From NCBI GenBank assembly GCA_002477755.1, contig DLKD01000120.1, positions 1 through 36,848 of the forward strand: a stretch of DNA of 36,848 nt, in the 5' to 3' direction. The position numbers were made by a program, and so were the translations under genes. Positions 29,025 through 36,848 of this stretch are shown in pieces. The notes under the pieces were generated by a model. It saw only the letters and a program-made list of their open reading frames with translations, was not told the origin of the DNA and did not search any database. The first letter of the stretch is position 1, and the number at the start of each line of letters is the position of its first letter. This DNA comes from Gordonia sp. UBA7599 (lineage in GTDB: Bacteria > Actinomycetota > Actinomycetes > Mycobacteriales > Mycobacteriaceae).

Positions 29025-29990
29025 TCAGAGGGTGTCGTTGAGCGCCTTGATGGGCATCGACAACGACTCCAGGAGGTCGAGGTCGGCCTCGGCTGGACGA
29101 CCGAGCGTCGTGAGGTAGTTGCCGACGATGACGGCGTTGATACCGCCCAGGATGCCCTGCTCGGCGCCCAGGTCGCCCAGCGTGATCTCCCGCCCGCCGG
29201 CGAACCGCAGGATGGTCCGCGGCAGGGCGAGGCGGAAGGCGGCGACGGCCTTGAGCGCCTCGGCGGCCGGCAGGACGTCCAAATCGCCGAAGGGCGTGCC
29301 CGGACGCGGGTTGAGGAAGTTCAACGGCACCTCGTCGGGCTCGAGCTCGGCAAGGTTGGCGGCGAACTCGGCCCGCTGCTCCAGCGACTCACCCATGCCG
29401 AGGATGCCGCCGCAGCACACCTCCATCCCGGCATCGCGCACCATGCGCAGCGTGTCCCAGCGCTCCTCCCACGAGTGGGTGGTGACGACGTTGGGGAAAT
29501 GCGAGCGAGCGGTCTCCAGGTTGTGGTTGTAGCGGTGCACACCCATCGCAGCGAGCTCGTCGACCTGCTCTTGGGTGAGCATGCCCAGGCTGCACGCGAT
29601 CTGGATGTCCACCTCGTTGCGGATCGCCTCGATGCCGGCGGCGACCTGGCTCATCAGGCGCTTGTCCGGGCCGCGTACAGCCGCGACGATGCAGAATTCG
29701 GTCGCGCCGGTCTTCGCGGTCTGCTTGGCGGCCTCCACCAGGGACGGAATGTCGATCCACGCACTGCGCACCGGCGAGGCGAACAGGCCCGACTGCGAGC
29801 AGAAGTGGCAGTCCTCGGGGCATCCGCCGGTCTTCAGCGAGATGATGCCCTCGACCTCGACCTCCGGTCCGCACCAGCGCATCCGGACGTCGTGCGCCAG
29901 GGCCAGCAGCTCCTCGAGCCGCTCGTCTGGCAGCTGCAGCACAGTCAGCACCTGCTCCTGTGACAGGCCCTTGCCGTCGTCGAGCACCTG
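29025..29990 (-). CDS. bioB: Biotin synthase, N-terminus lost at the contig junction
   Basis: BioB inserts sulfur into dethiobiotin using radical SAM chemistry. The reading frame contains [20 protein letters not shown], the cluster motif [12 protein letters not shown] (CxxxCxxC), [51 protein letters not shown] and [11 protein letters not shown], ending at 29025. Only about 10-15 residues are missing at the N-terminus, where the frame instead continues into prmC. Followed by bsaP. The gene is probably intact in the real organism and cut here by the join. Confidence 0.93.
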   Translation of the reverse strand, partial: QVLDDGKGLSQEQVLTVLQLPDERLEELLALAHDVRMRWCGPEVEVEGIISLKTGGCPEDCHFCSQSGLFASPVRSAWIDIPSLVEAAKQTAKTGATEFCIVAAVRGPDKRLMSQVAAGIEAIRNEVDIQIACSLGMLTQEQVDELAAMGVHRYNHNLETARSHFPNVVTTHSWEERWDTLRMVRDAGMEVCCGGILGMGESLEQRAEFAANLAELEPDEVPLNFLNPRPGTPFGDLDVLPAAEALKAVAAFRLALPRTILRFAGGREITLGDLGAEQGILGGINAVIVGNYLTTLGRPAEADLDLLESLSMPIKALNDTL

Positions 29991-29993
29991 CAC
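29970..29993. other. Junction of two unrelated genomes (probable assembly chimera)
   Basis: On the minus strand the codons for VQVLDDGKG lie at the point where PrmC similarity ends and BioB similarity begins. VQVLD fits the PrmC position (after SAR, before the expected GDLF) and also the N-terminal segment of BioB proteins (QVLxxGxGLS). Both genes are interrupted by the join and neither is complete. Shared bases at the breakpoint are what a short-overlap misassembly produces. Confidence 0.8.
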
Positions 29994-30512
29994 GCGGGCG
30001 CTCACGTCGTGCTTCGCAGCGTTGGCGCGCGTCACCTCGGCGGCGGAGCCCGAGAGCTCCACGGCGTCGACGTGCACGTCGGGGCGCTCGCAGGCGAGGG
30101 TGATGGCGATGGCGCCGCTGCCAGGGCCGATCTCCAGCACCCGCACGACGCGGCCTTCTTCACGCGGCGGGAGCAGCGCCAGCGCGGCCTCGATGACGCC
30201 TTCGGTCTCGGGTCGGGGAATCAGCACCCGGCGATCGACCGCGAAGGCCCGCCCGTAGAACTCCCGCACGCCCAGGATGTACGCCACGGGCTCGAACTTC
30301 CGTCGGCGCGCGATGAGGGCGCGGATGTCAGCGAGCTCGGCGTCGAGGAGCGGCTGGTCGAAGCGGAGGTACAGGTCGAGGCGACGGAGCTTGAGCGCGT
30401 GGGCGATGAGCAGCTCGGCGTCGAGGCGCGACGAGTCGATGCCGCGGGCGGCGAGATCCTTCGCGGTCCAGGCGACGACGCGGGAGATGGTCCACGGCTC
30501 GGCGGTGCTCAT
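29976..30512 (-). CDS. prmC: PrmC/HemK release factor glutamine methyltransferase, C-terminus lost at the junction
   Basis: PrmC methylates the GGQ glutamine of peptide release factors. From ATG 30512 ([11 protein letters not shown]) about 179 residues are present: the N-terminal helical domain ([22 protein letters not shown], split over 24-46) and the start of the SAM fold ([37 protein letters not shown]). The catalytic NPPY motif, expected about 15-20 residues further, is absent because the frame switches to bioB. In-frame codons upstream of 30512 are possible but unneeded. This gene belongs to the second genome. Confidence 0.88.
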
Positions 30513-30663
30513 GGCGGGCCGTGGAGGGTGCACGAGAAGCGGTGGCGGAGGGAAGCGCCCGCGTTCGCTGTTGACCCTGCGGTGCGAGACGGCATAGCGT
30601 TCGGCCCGCTGTAGTCCGTGTGGCGCCGCTGGTGGCGCGTCGCGGACGGAGGAGTGTCGTTCG

Positions 30664-31062
30664 ATGGGTCTCGGTCGTATCCGTCACGCGGTGGTCGCCC
30701 TCTCGATGCTCTCGGCGCTCGGGAGCGCAGGGTGCAAGAAGGAAGGGGTGTTCTTCCGTGACATGCTCCCGCGCTCGGGCAAGCCGAGCGGCGGCGAGGA
30801 GGTGCGCATCCTGGGGAGCGGGTTCCGCGCGCTCGGGGGCCTGGAGGTTCGCATTGGCGCGAAGGTGGCCACCGAGGTGGGCATCGCCGACGACGAGACC
30901 ATCGTGTTCCGCACGCCGGAGTCGCGGGAGGCCGACCAGGGGCATCCGATCGACGTGTTCATCCTCACCAACGAGGGCAGGAGCTACGTGCTCCGCGGGG
31001 CCTTCCAGTACCGCCGCGGGCAGACCGACACGCCCGGCAGCGAGCTCCAGCGCCGCCTGTGA
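30664..31062 (+). CDS. Small lipoprotein with IPT/TIG domain
   Basis: The 132-residue protein has a signal peptide [20 protein letters not shown] ending in the lipobox GSAGC (Cys at about residue 24). The mature part resembles an IPT/TIG immunoglobulin-like fold: [23 protein letters not shown], then [13 protein letters not shown] and [12 protein letters not shown]. Such extracytoplasmic lipoproteins are common in myxobacteria and related groups. GGAGGAG lies 9 bases before the ATG. It diverges from prmC and is followed by the hairpin at 31075-31114. Function unknown. Confidence 0.8.
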   Translation: MGLGRIRHAVVALSMLSALGSAGCKKEGVFFRDMLPRSGKPSGGEEVRILGSGFRALGGLEVRIGAKVATEVGIADDETIVFRTPESREADQGHPIDVFILTNEGRSYVLRGAFQYRRGQTDTPGSELQRRL

Positions 31063-31074
31063 GCGACGACCGCG

Positions 31075-31114
31075 GATTACGGGCGCCGTAATCGGGTTTA
31101 CGGCACCCGTAATC
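31075..31114. repeat. 40-base hairpin repeat upstream of the NACHT gene
   Basis: Outer arms GATTACGGG (31075-31083) and CCCGTAATC (31106-31114) pair perfectly. One mismatch is followed by inner arms GCCGTAA (31085-31091) and TTACGGC (31098-31104) with loop TCGGGT. The 22 bases at 31086-31107 recur exactly at 36827-36848. It starts 13 bases after the lipoprotein stop and has no U-tract, so it may be a terminator-like or REP-like element. It lacks the GTTRRRY core of integron attC sites. Confidence 0.8.
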
Positions 31115-31160
31115 GCGAACGCTTCAGCGCCCGACGCCCCCCAAACCGCGCCGACACCCA

Positions 31161-34100
31161 ATGACCGACGTAGCACCACGCCCCGACGAGGCCGCAACGG
31201 GACGGGTGCTGCGACGCTGGGTGGCGCGGGAGTTCGACACCTGGTTCTACGCGCGGCTCGACGGCGCACGCTTCGCCCAGGATGCTCGCGTTCCGCTGGG
31301 GCGGGTGTTCGTCGATCTGCCCTGCGAGGGTTGGCTGGTGCCGCGCCTCGGCAGCCACGGCGATCCCCCGCCGGTGCTGCGGCAGCTCCTGCGCGAGGAG
31401 ACGCCTTCACGTGAGGTCGCTACGGACGATCCGGCGCGCGACGACGGCGGCTTCTCCGTGCGCCTTCCCGAGCCCTGGGTGGCGCTGGTGGGCGGCCCCG
31501 GTCAGGGCAAGACGACCGTCGGGCACTTCCTGCTCCAATTGCACCGGGCCGCCCTCCTCCGCGACGCACGCGACGAACTCACGGACGAGACCGCACCCAG
31601 GCTCGACGCGTTTCTCGAACATGCAAAGGCGCTGGACTTCGAGGTGACGGAGGTGCGCTGGCCGCTCCACGTGCCAGTTCCACGCTGCGCCGACTGGCTC
31701 GTGGGCGACGAGAACCCCGGCTTCGAACGCACGCTGGAGGGTTTCCTCTGCGCCCGCATCGTTCGCCACACGGGAGAGCGCCTGGCCGAAGCCTCGCTTC
31801 GCGCATGGCTTCTGTGCCATCCCTGGCAGCTCGTGCTCGACGGCCTCGACGAGCTTGGCGCCGCCGAGGCGCGGGGACGTGTGGTCGACGCGGTGCGCGA
31901 CTTCCTCAGGGCGATGCCCGAGGGCCTCGGGCGCGTGCTCGTCGCCACGCGGCCCACGGGCTATGGGCGGGAGTTTGGGGACGTTCCGACGCTCACGTTG
32001 CGGAACCTTACGCCGGAAGAGGCCGTCACCTACGGCGAGCGCCTCATCAAAGCGTGGTGCGGTGCCGACGTCGACCGCGCCGATCGGCTCCGTCGCCGCC
32101 TGACGACTGCCGCTCGCGAAGGGGCCGCGACGGAGATGTTTCGCACGCCCTTGCAGGTCACCATCCTGGTGGCGCTCTTCGGGCGCATCTCACGCGCACC
32201 GGTGGAACGGTGGCGGCTCTTTCGCGACTACTACGCCACGCTCTACGAGCGTGAGCTCGACCGCGACCACGCCGCGGCGGAGGTGCTGCGTCGGTGGCAT
32301 CCGGCCATCGACGCGATTCACGCGCAGGCTGCGTTGCACCTGCAGGTGATGAGCGAGACGCAGGACGCACGCATGACGCAGTCGGCGCTGCGCGCCATCG
32401 TGCAGGGCTGGCTCGCAGGGCCGCAGGGGCTCAAGGACGACGCGCTCCGGCGGGCGACGGAGGAAATCGAGCGGGCGGCGCGTGAGCGGCTGGTGCTGCT
32501 CGTGGAGAACGAGCCCGGCTGGTGGAGCTTCGAACTGCGGTCGTTTCAGGAGTTCATGGCGGCCGAGGCGCTGCTCTCCGCGCGTGAACATGTCGCCGAT
32601 CGCCTCCGCGCCGTCGCGGCGTCGCCCCACTGGCGCAACGTGTTGCTCTTCGCGCTGAGCCGCCTCTTCGCGCAGCCAGGGGAACTCTCTGAGGACCTCG
32701 TGCTCGGTCTGTGCGACGGCCTCGACGCGGGGCCGCCCGAGGCGCCCGGTGTGTGGGTGCGCGCTGGTGCGATGCTCGCGATCGGCGTGCTGCGGGACGG
32801 CTCGGCGGCGTCGTTTCCGCGATACATGGAGGGCCTGGTACGGCGTGCGTTCGGTGTGCTCCACGTCGCTGACGCGTGGGGGTGGCAGGCGCTCGCCGAG
32901 CTGCTCGCGGGGCTGCTGCGCGAAGCGGCGACGGCGGACGAACTCGGCGCGGTGGTGCGCGAGGAGTTCGACGCGGCGCTGCGCGACGAGGCGCGGCGGG
33001 AGGCTGGGTGGCACGCGTTGCTGGAATTGGAGCGACGCGGTGCGCCGTTGTTTGCCGTTGCGCTCATGGAGGCGCACTGGCCGACGGACAGAGCGTCGTG
33101 CGGAGCGCTCGCGAAGGAGCTGGTGTCTGGCCACGGGATGCCGGTGCCATCGTGGCTGTTCGCACATGCGGATGACTGGGTCTGGAATGTGGATCCGTGG
33201 CCGTTGCTCGACAGCGCGTGGGCGCTGCCAATCGGCAAACAAAGACATCCGTTGTTGATGCTGCTCAAGGGGCTCGGGTGGGGGTCGTGGTTGCCACCGA
33301 TCCAGTGCAGTCTGGATGGCGTCAAAGTAGGATTCAGCGTGGCGTCCGTTCCCGTTCAGGAGCCGAAGCCCGGTGTCGATTTCGCCGTGCCTGATGGCCC
33401 TTCCGCGGCCTGGAGCGCCTTTCTCCATGCTGTGCCGTTCTGGCAGTCGCCCTCCGCGCGCACATTGGGTGAGGCGCTCGATGTGCTTGCAAATGACGAT
33501 CGTGCCGCGCTTCGCGCCCTGGCTGACAGGGCGCCGTGGCCGCTCGCCGCGTGTTTGCGTAGCGCGGTAGATTCAGACGAACTTCGCCGACTCGCCCGGC
33601 GCGCGGCACGCGGGGCTCTGGGTGACGCCGATGCCTGGCGCGCTGCGCAAGAGCGGTGGTCGCTAGAGGGGATGGACGAGAAGGATCTTCGCTCCTGGCT
33701 CGTCGATGACTCGTGGCCCTTCGGAGCAGATATTGCGGCACGTGGCGCGGTCTGGTCGACGAATGGGGTGACATTCACTGGCGACACCGACGCAAGGGTT
33801 TGGCTCCGGTGGACGCGGGCGTTGATGGCGATATTTGAACGCGCGGCGCCGGGCCCACGACGGGAACTTGCGCGTCTGCTCGTCAACGGCTGGTCGATTG
33901 GTCTCGCGTGGGAGATCGATGATTGGGACGGGTGGTATGAGCAGGTGCGTGAGGTCGCTACAGCGGGGGGCGAGGCGCTACCGCTCGGTGCGTTTCTCCC
34001 GCACGTGATGCCTCAGGAAACCGGGGCATGGCTGCGTGTGCTCGAACGTGTGGGTCGAGGCGATGTATGGACGCCCGAACTCATGTTGGAATCGATCGTG

Positions 34101-35966
34101 GGGGTTCGCGGCATCGCGAATGCGATCGTTCGCGGCCTCCTCGATGTGCCCTCTCCGTTCGGCCTTCTCAAGGTGCTCGCGCTGTTGCCGGTGGAGCCGT
34201 CGACACCGATTCCGCGCGCTCTCCTGGTGCCTGAACATTGTGATGACGTCGCCATCCGTACCTGCATCCTGCTCCTGCGAGTCCGTCAGTTGGGGGTCGT
34301 GACGCCGTCGGAGCTCGATCAGGTGCGAGCAGTGTTTGAGACACCGGAGCTGGCTGAGAGGATGGTGCCCGTTCTGGTGCAGCATCTTGATCCACGCACG
34401 GCGAAGTGGCCGACCGAACTCGTGGCGCTCCTGCTGCATCGGTCGGCGCGCGTTCTGCCGCAGCATCGTCGCGCTGCTGCACATTACCTCCGCGCGCGTC
34501 GCATCCCCACGGCCCTGGACGATCCCCACACCTGGGCCGCGTTGCACTTCGTCGCCCCGTCGCCGCGGTCGCTGTTCGCCCCACCCGCGGACGTACAGGC
34601 GCCGTCGGACGATGCCGTGGTCGAGCTCCGACGCATTGCGGTTCGTGCGCTGCGTGGCATCGACGCCGTCGAGCTTACCCTGCGATCTCGCGACGACGGC
34701 GCGCCCTGGCTCGTGGTCATCGGCGAGAACGGCGTCGGCAAGAGCACACTGCTTCGCGCGCTGGCCTTCGCCCTCGCGCCGCGGGATGTCGTTGGCGGAG
34801 TCGTCGCGCGGGCAAGCGCCCCGTGGTGTCGCGTGAACGCCGACCACGCACGGGTCGAGGTCGACACCTCAGGGGGGACCTTCGTCGCGCAGCTCACGCG
34901 GGCGAACGGAGACACCACCATCGCGCAGGAAGGCGACGGCGTGCGGCCCTTCATCGTGGCCTACGGTTGCAAGCGGGGCAGCGCGTTCGGGGGGCCCGAG
35001 CGCGAGGTGAACCTCGAGCCGGCGTTCAACGTGGCGACGCTCTTCGAGGAGACTGCCGTGGGGCTGCTCCCCGCGTCGCACTGGCTGACGCGACGCAAGC
35101 TCGCGGAGCTGCAGGAGGCCGACCCCGAGGGCGAGGCCCACGCCGTGCTCAGTGCGGTGCTGGAGGTACTCTGTGGGCCTCCCGACAAGCCCGGCACCGG
35201 GGTGCTCGATGGCGTCACGCGCATCGACATCCGCGGCGATGAGGTGATGCTCTACGGTGACGGCGTCGGTGAGGCGCCGCTCGAAGCCTTGAGCGACGGC
35301 TACATCACGATGATGGGCTGGACGGTCGACCTCATGGCGCGCTGGGTCGAGCCGCGGCGGAAAGCGGGGCGATCGATTCCGCGGCGCTTCAACACGGTGA
35401 TGACCGGCGTCGTGCTGCTGGATGAGATCGACCTCCACCTGCACCCGCGTTGGCAGTACGACGTGTTGCCGCGCATCCGAAACTTCTTCCCGCGCATGAC
35501 CTTCGTTGTGACGACGCACAACCCCACCACGCTGCTCGGCGCACGGGCGGGGGACATTCATGTGATGCGGCGCGTGGACGACTGCACCGAGGTGCGACCG
35601 CTTGATCTGCCTGCGGGGGTGAGGGTCGACGAGTTGCTCACGGGGATGTGGTTCGGGCTGACGACCACCACCGACCCCGAGACGCTCGCGCTCTACGAGG
35701 AGCACCAGCAGGCGTTGCGTGGGGGCGCCTCGTTTGGCGCGCCGGAGCTTCGTGCGCTGGAGGACGAACTCCGTCGACGACTCAAGCGCTTTGGCGACAC
35801 GGCGCTGGAGCGCATCGCCCACAACGTGCTCGCGTCGATGCCGAGGACGCCCGGCGCGGCCCAGACACCCGAGGCGCGCGCAGCGATGCGCGCCCATGTG
35901 CAGGAGGTGCTTGCGCGCGAGGCTACGGCGCGTCAGGAGGCCGCGAGGAAGTCGGGGACGTCGTGA
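31161..35966 (+). CDS. NACHT NTPase fused to PtuA-like (OLD/ABC-type) ATPase
   Basis: This 1,601-residue protein has two NTPase modules. Residues about 100-470 form a NACHT domain: Walker A GGPGQGKTT (111-119), Walker B LVLDGLDEL (224-232), sensor VLVATRPTGY (259-268), FRTPLQVTILVALF (327-340) and RSFQEFMAAEAL (460-471). Residues about 500-1130 are helical-looking and rich in W, with no domain I recognise; a sensor role is inference. Residues about 1165-1560 form an OLD/AAA_21-type ATPase: GENGVGKST (1188-1196), signature LSDGY (1377-1381), VVLLDEIDLHLHP (D1421, E1422) and TTHNPTT (H1453). The C-terminal tail (DELLTGMWFGLTT, DPETLALYEEHQQAL) resembles PtuA. The weak ribosome site leaves the start slightly open. 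The stop overlaps the HNH gene by 4 bases. An anti-phage role is inferred. Confidence 0.88.
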   Translation: MTDVAPRPDEAATGRVLRRWVAREFDTWFYARLDGARFAQDARVPLGRVFVDLPCEGWLVPRLGSHGDPPPVLRQLLREETPSREVATDDPARDDGGFSVRLPEPWVALVGGPGQGKTTVGHFLLQLHRAALLRDARDELTDETAPRLDAFLEHAKALDFEVTEVRWPLHVPVPRCADWLVGDENPGFERTLEGFLCARIVRHTGERLAEASLRAWLLCHPWQLVLDGLDELGAAEARGRVVDAVRDFLRAMPEGLGRVLVATRPTGYGREFGDVPTLTLRNLTPEEAVTYGERLIKAWCGADVDRADRLRRRLTTAAREGAATEMFRTPLQVTILVALFGRISRAPVERWRLFRDYYATLYERELDRDHAAAEVLRRWHPAIDAIHAQAALHLQVMSETQDARMTQSALRAIVQGWLAGPQGLKDDALRRATEEIERAARERLVLLVENEPGWWSFELRSFQEFMAAEALLSAREHVADRLRAVAASPHWRNVLLFALSRLFAQPGELSEDLVLGLCDGLDAGPPEAPGVWVRAGAMLAIGVLRDGSAASFPRYMEGLVRRAFGVLHVADAWGWQALAELLAGLLREAATADELGAVVREEFDAALRDEARREAGWHALLELERRGAPLFAVALMEAHWPTDRASCGALAKELVSGHGMPVPSWLFAHADDWVWNVDPWPLLDSAWALPIGKQRHPLLMLLKGLGWGSWLPPIQCSLDGVKVGFSVASVPVQEPKPGVDFAVPDGPSAAWSAFLHAVPFWQSPSARTLGEALDVLANDDRAALRALADRAPWPLAACLRSAVDSDELRRLARRAARGALGDADAWRAAQERWSLEGMDEKDLRSWLVDDSWPFGADIAARGAVWSTNGVTFTGDTDARVWLRWTRALMAIFERAAPGPRRELARLLVNGWSIGLAWEIDDWDGWYEQVREVATAGGEALPLGAFLPHVMPQETGAWLRVLERVGRGDVWTPELMLESIVGVRGIANAIVRGLLDVPSPFGLLKVLALLPVEPSTPIPRALLVPEHCDDVAIRTCILLLRVRQLGVVTPSELDQVRAVFETPELAERMVPVLVQHLDPRTAKWPTELVALLLHRSARVLPQHRRAAAHYLRARRIPTALDDPHTWAALHFVAPSPRSLFAPPADVQAPSDDAVVELRRIAVRALRGIDAVELTLRSRDDGAPWLVVIGENGVGKSTLLRALAFALAPRDVVGGVVARASAPWCRVNADHARVEVDTSGGTFVAQLTRANGDTTIAQEGDGVRPFIVAYGCKRGSAFGGPEREVNLEPAFNVATLFEETAVGLLPASHWLTRRKLAELQEADPEGEAHAVLSAVLEVLCGPPDKPGTGVLDGVTRIDIRGDEVMLYGDGVGEAPLEALSDGYITMMGWTVDLMARWVEPRRKAGRSIPRRFNTVMTGVVLLDEIDLHLHPRWQYDVLPRIRNFFPRMTFVVTTHNPTTLLGARAGDIHVMRRVDDCTEVRPLDLPAGVRVDELLTGMWFGLTTTTDPETLALYEEHQQALRGGASFGAPELRALEDELRRRLKRFGDTALERIAHNVLASMPRTPGAAQTPEARAAMRAHVQEVLAREATARQEAARKSGTS

Positions 35967-36832
35967 TCCGTCTGCGTCGCCCCGTGCCGCCTTCGGACTT
36001 CGACGCGCTGGTGCAGGATGCGCGGGAGAAGGTGCGGCGCACGCTCGATGAAGCGGGCGAGCTGAAGGAGAAGGACTTCCCCTGCAATGGCTGGCGGCGC
36101 TTCAAGCGCGCGTTCGAAGGGCCCTCGACCCGAGACACCAAGTGCATGTACTGCGAGGGCGATCCCAGGGCCTGCGCGTCGCTGGAGATGGATCACTACC
36201 GCCCGAAGACCGCCCTTACCGAGCTCCCGCCGCTCGCCGCGTCGGTGCCGCGGTGTGTGGTCGCGCCCGCGGATCGAGGCACCGCGCGGGAGGTTGCGCG
36301 CCCCGGCTATTGGTGGCTCGCCTACACCTGGGAGAACTGGGTGCTCACCTGCGAGCGCTGCAACGGACACTACAAGGGCAATCTGTTTCCCTGCGCGGGA
36401 GGTACACCACGCAGGGTGACGCAAGGTTGCGAGGCGCGGGAGTCGCCGCTGCTGCTCAATCCCTTCGACGACGACCCCGAGGAGCATCTGTCCTTCGACG
36501 ACGAGGGCTACATCCTCGCGAAGACCACCCGCGGTGCCGAGACGATACGCACCTGCGGGCTTCACCGGGACGTACTCCAGCGCGCGCGCTTCTTTGTCGC
36601 GGCGCATGTTGGGGAGTTGATTGATGCATACGGCGAAGCGGTGACGCAGCGTGAGCGCGACGAGCTCCTCGCGCGCATCCGGGCGCTTGGTGCGTCCGAA
36701 CGCCCCTTCGCGGGTATGGTGCGCAGCATCGTATGGGGCTACCTGGGGATGCCCTCCGATGTGCACTTCTTCGACGTCGAGCCGCGTGTGGATGTCGCGC
36801 GGTCAAGCGTTGGCGGATCACAGATTCCGTAA
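35963..36832 (+). CDS. ptuB: PtuB-like HNH endonuclease (TIGR02646 type)
   Basis: From GTG 35963 (VIRLRRPVPPSDF) the protein has 289 residues. The HNH/zinc module has C61 and C64 (CMYCEG), D77-H78 (MDHYRPK), WWLAYTWENWVLTC, C130 and C133 (CERCN, N134) and KGNLFPC. After it comes LLLNPFDDDPEEHLSF and a conserved LHRDVLQRARFF region, the pattern of PtuB/TIGR02646 nucleases that partner PtuA in Septu and in retron-Ec78-type defence. GTGA overlap with the ATPase stop shows translational coupling. A frame extending 105 codons upstream lies within the ATPase gene and is a shadow. The stop TAA is part of the 22-bp repeat at the window end. Confidence 0.9.
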   Translation: MIRLRRPVPPSDFDALVQDAREKVRRTLDEAGELKEKDFPCNGWRRFKRAFEGPSTRDTKCMYCEGDPRACASLEMDHYRPKTALTELPPLAASVPRCVVAPADRGTAREVARPGYWWLAYTWENWVLTCERCNGHYKGNLFPCAGGTPRRVTQGCEARESPLLLNPFDDDPEEHLSFDDEGYILAKTTRGAETIRTCGLHRDVLQRARFFVAAHVGELIDAYGEAVTQRERDELLARIRALGASERPFAGMVRSIVWGYLGMPSDVHFFDVEPRVDVARSSVGGSQIP

Positions 36833-36848
36833 TCGGGTTTACGGCACC
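36827..36848. repeat. Second copy of the 22-bp hairpin repeat, cut by the window end
   Basis: Identical to 31086-31107. Inner arms CCGTAA (36827-36832) and TTACGG (36839-36844) surround the same loop TCGGGT. The nuclease stop codon TAA (36830-36832) is inside it. The preceding GATT could pair with an AATC that would follow outside the window, as in the first copy. The sequence stops within this repeat, which suggests that the assembly broke at a multi-copy element. Confidence 0.85.

Noticed and set aside
29025-30512. A single PrmC-BioB bifunctional protein
   Set aside because: The frame is open throughout, but PrmC lacks its catalytic NPPY half, BioB lacks its start, and the genomic context changes exactly there. 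A chimera explains all three.
31075-31114. Integron attC site
   Set aside because: Folded symmetry is suggestive, but the conserved GTTRRRY/RYYYAAC cores are absent and no integrase is present.
30328-31410. Minus-strand open frame across the lipoprotein and NACHT start
   Set aside because: Arginine/alanine-rich shadow; the plus-strand lipoprotein has a signal peptide and ribosome site.
35648-35962. 105-residue N-terminal extension of the HNH nuclease
   Set aside because: It lies wholly inside the ATPase gene, has arginine-rich shadow composition, and the GTGA overlap gives a better start.

Overview
The window joins DNA from two different genomes. Positions 1 to about 29,985 are high-GC actinobacterial chromosome. 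Gene order (bioB-bsaP-DUF2567-nrtR-nadA-nadC, then hisD-C-B-H-priA-hisN-hisF-hisI running into trpE-trpC-trpB-trpA-lgt-pyk) and GTG/TTG starts and leaderless promoters point to the order Mycobacteriales, probably Gordonia, Williamsia or a close relative. Positions from about 29,985 to 36,848 are high-GC DNA of another bacterium, possibly a myxobacterium or other Gram-negative. The two parts meet inside one open frame where the first half of prmC runs into bioB lacking its N-terminus, at a short sequence that fits both genes. This is most likely an assembly chimera.

Layout of the actinobacterial part: pnp (3' end cut off by the window edge); a divergent luciferase-like oxidoreductase behind a palindromic operator; a small membrane protein and a HAD hydrolase; an aldehyde dehydrogenase/ASCH operon with twin operators; rpsO with a strong terminator; a membrane protein; ribF; mntR; pyk; an unusual lgt carrying a duplicated acidic linker and a C-terminal SRPBCC domain. 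A long his-trp block follows on the minus strand. Most of its neighbouring genes overlap by 1 to 4 bases, so translation is probably coupled. It lacks trpF, as expected when the bifunctional PriA replaces HisA and TrpF. A 59-residue tautomerase sits between hisI and trpE and overlaps the trpE start. Upstream lie a truncated VapC toxin with an orphan palindrome, nadC and nadA without nadB, a divergent nrtR regulator with a palindromic site between, then DUF2567, bsaP and bioB.

The foreign part holds a truncated prmC, a small TIG-domain lipoprotein, and a two-gene system at 31,161-36,832. The first gene encodes a 1,601-residue protein with an N-terminal NACHT NTPase, about 650 residues of unassigned middle region, and a C-terminal OLD/ABC-type ATPase like PtuA of the Septu anti-phage system. 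The second gene overlaps it by four bases and encodes an HNH nuclease of the PtuB/TIGR02646 type. A NACHT-PtuA fusion with PtuB looks like a previously undescribed Septu derivative and is the most exciting item here. The same 22-bp hairpin sequence lies upstream of the pair and at its end, where it contains the nuclease stop codon and the last base of the window.
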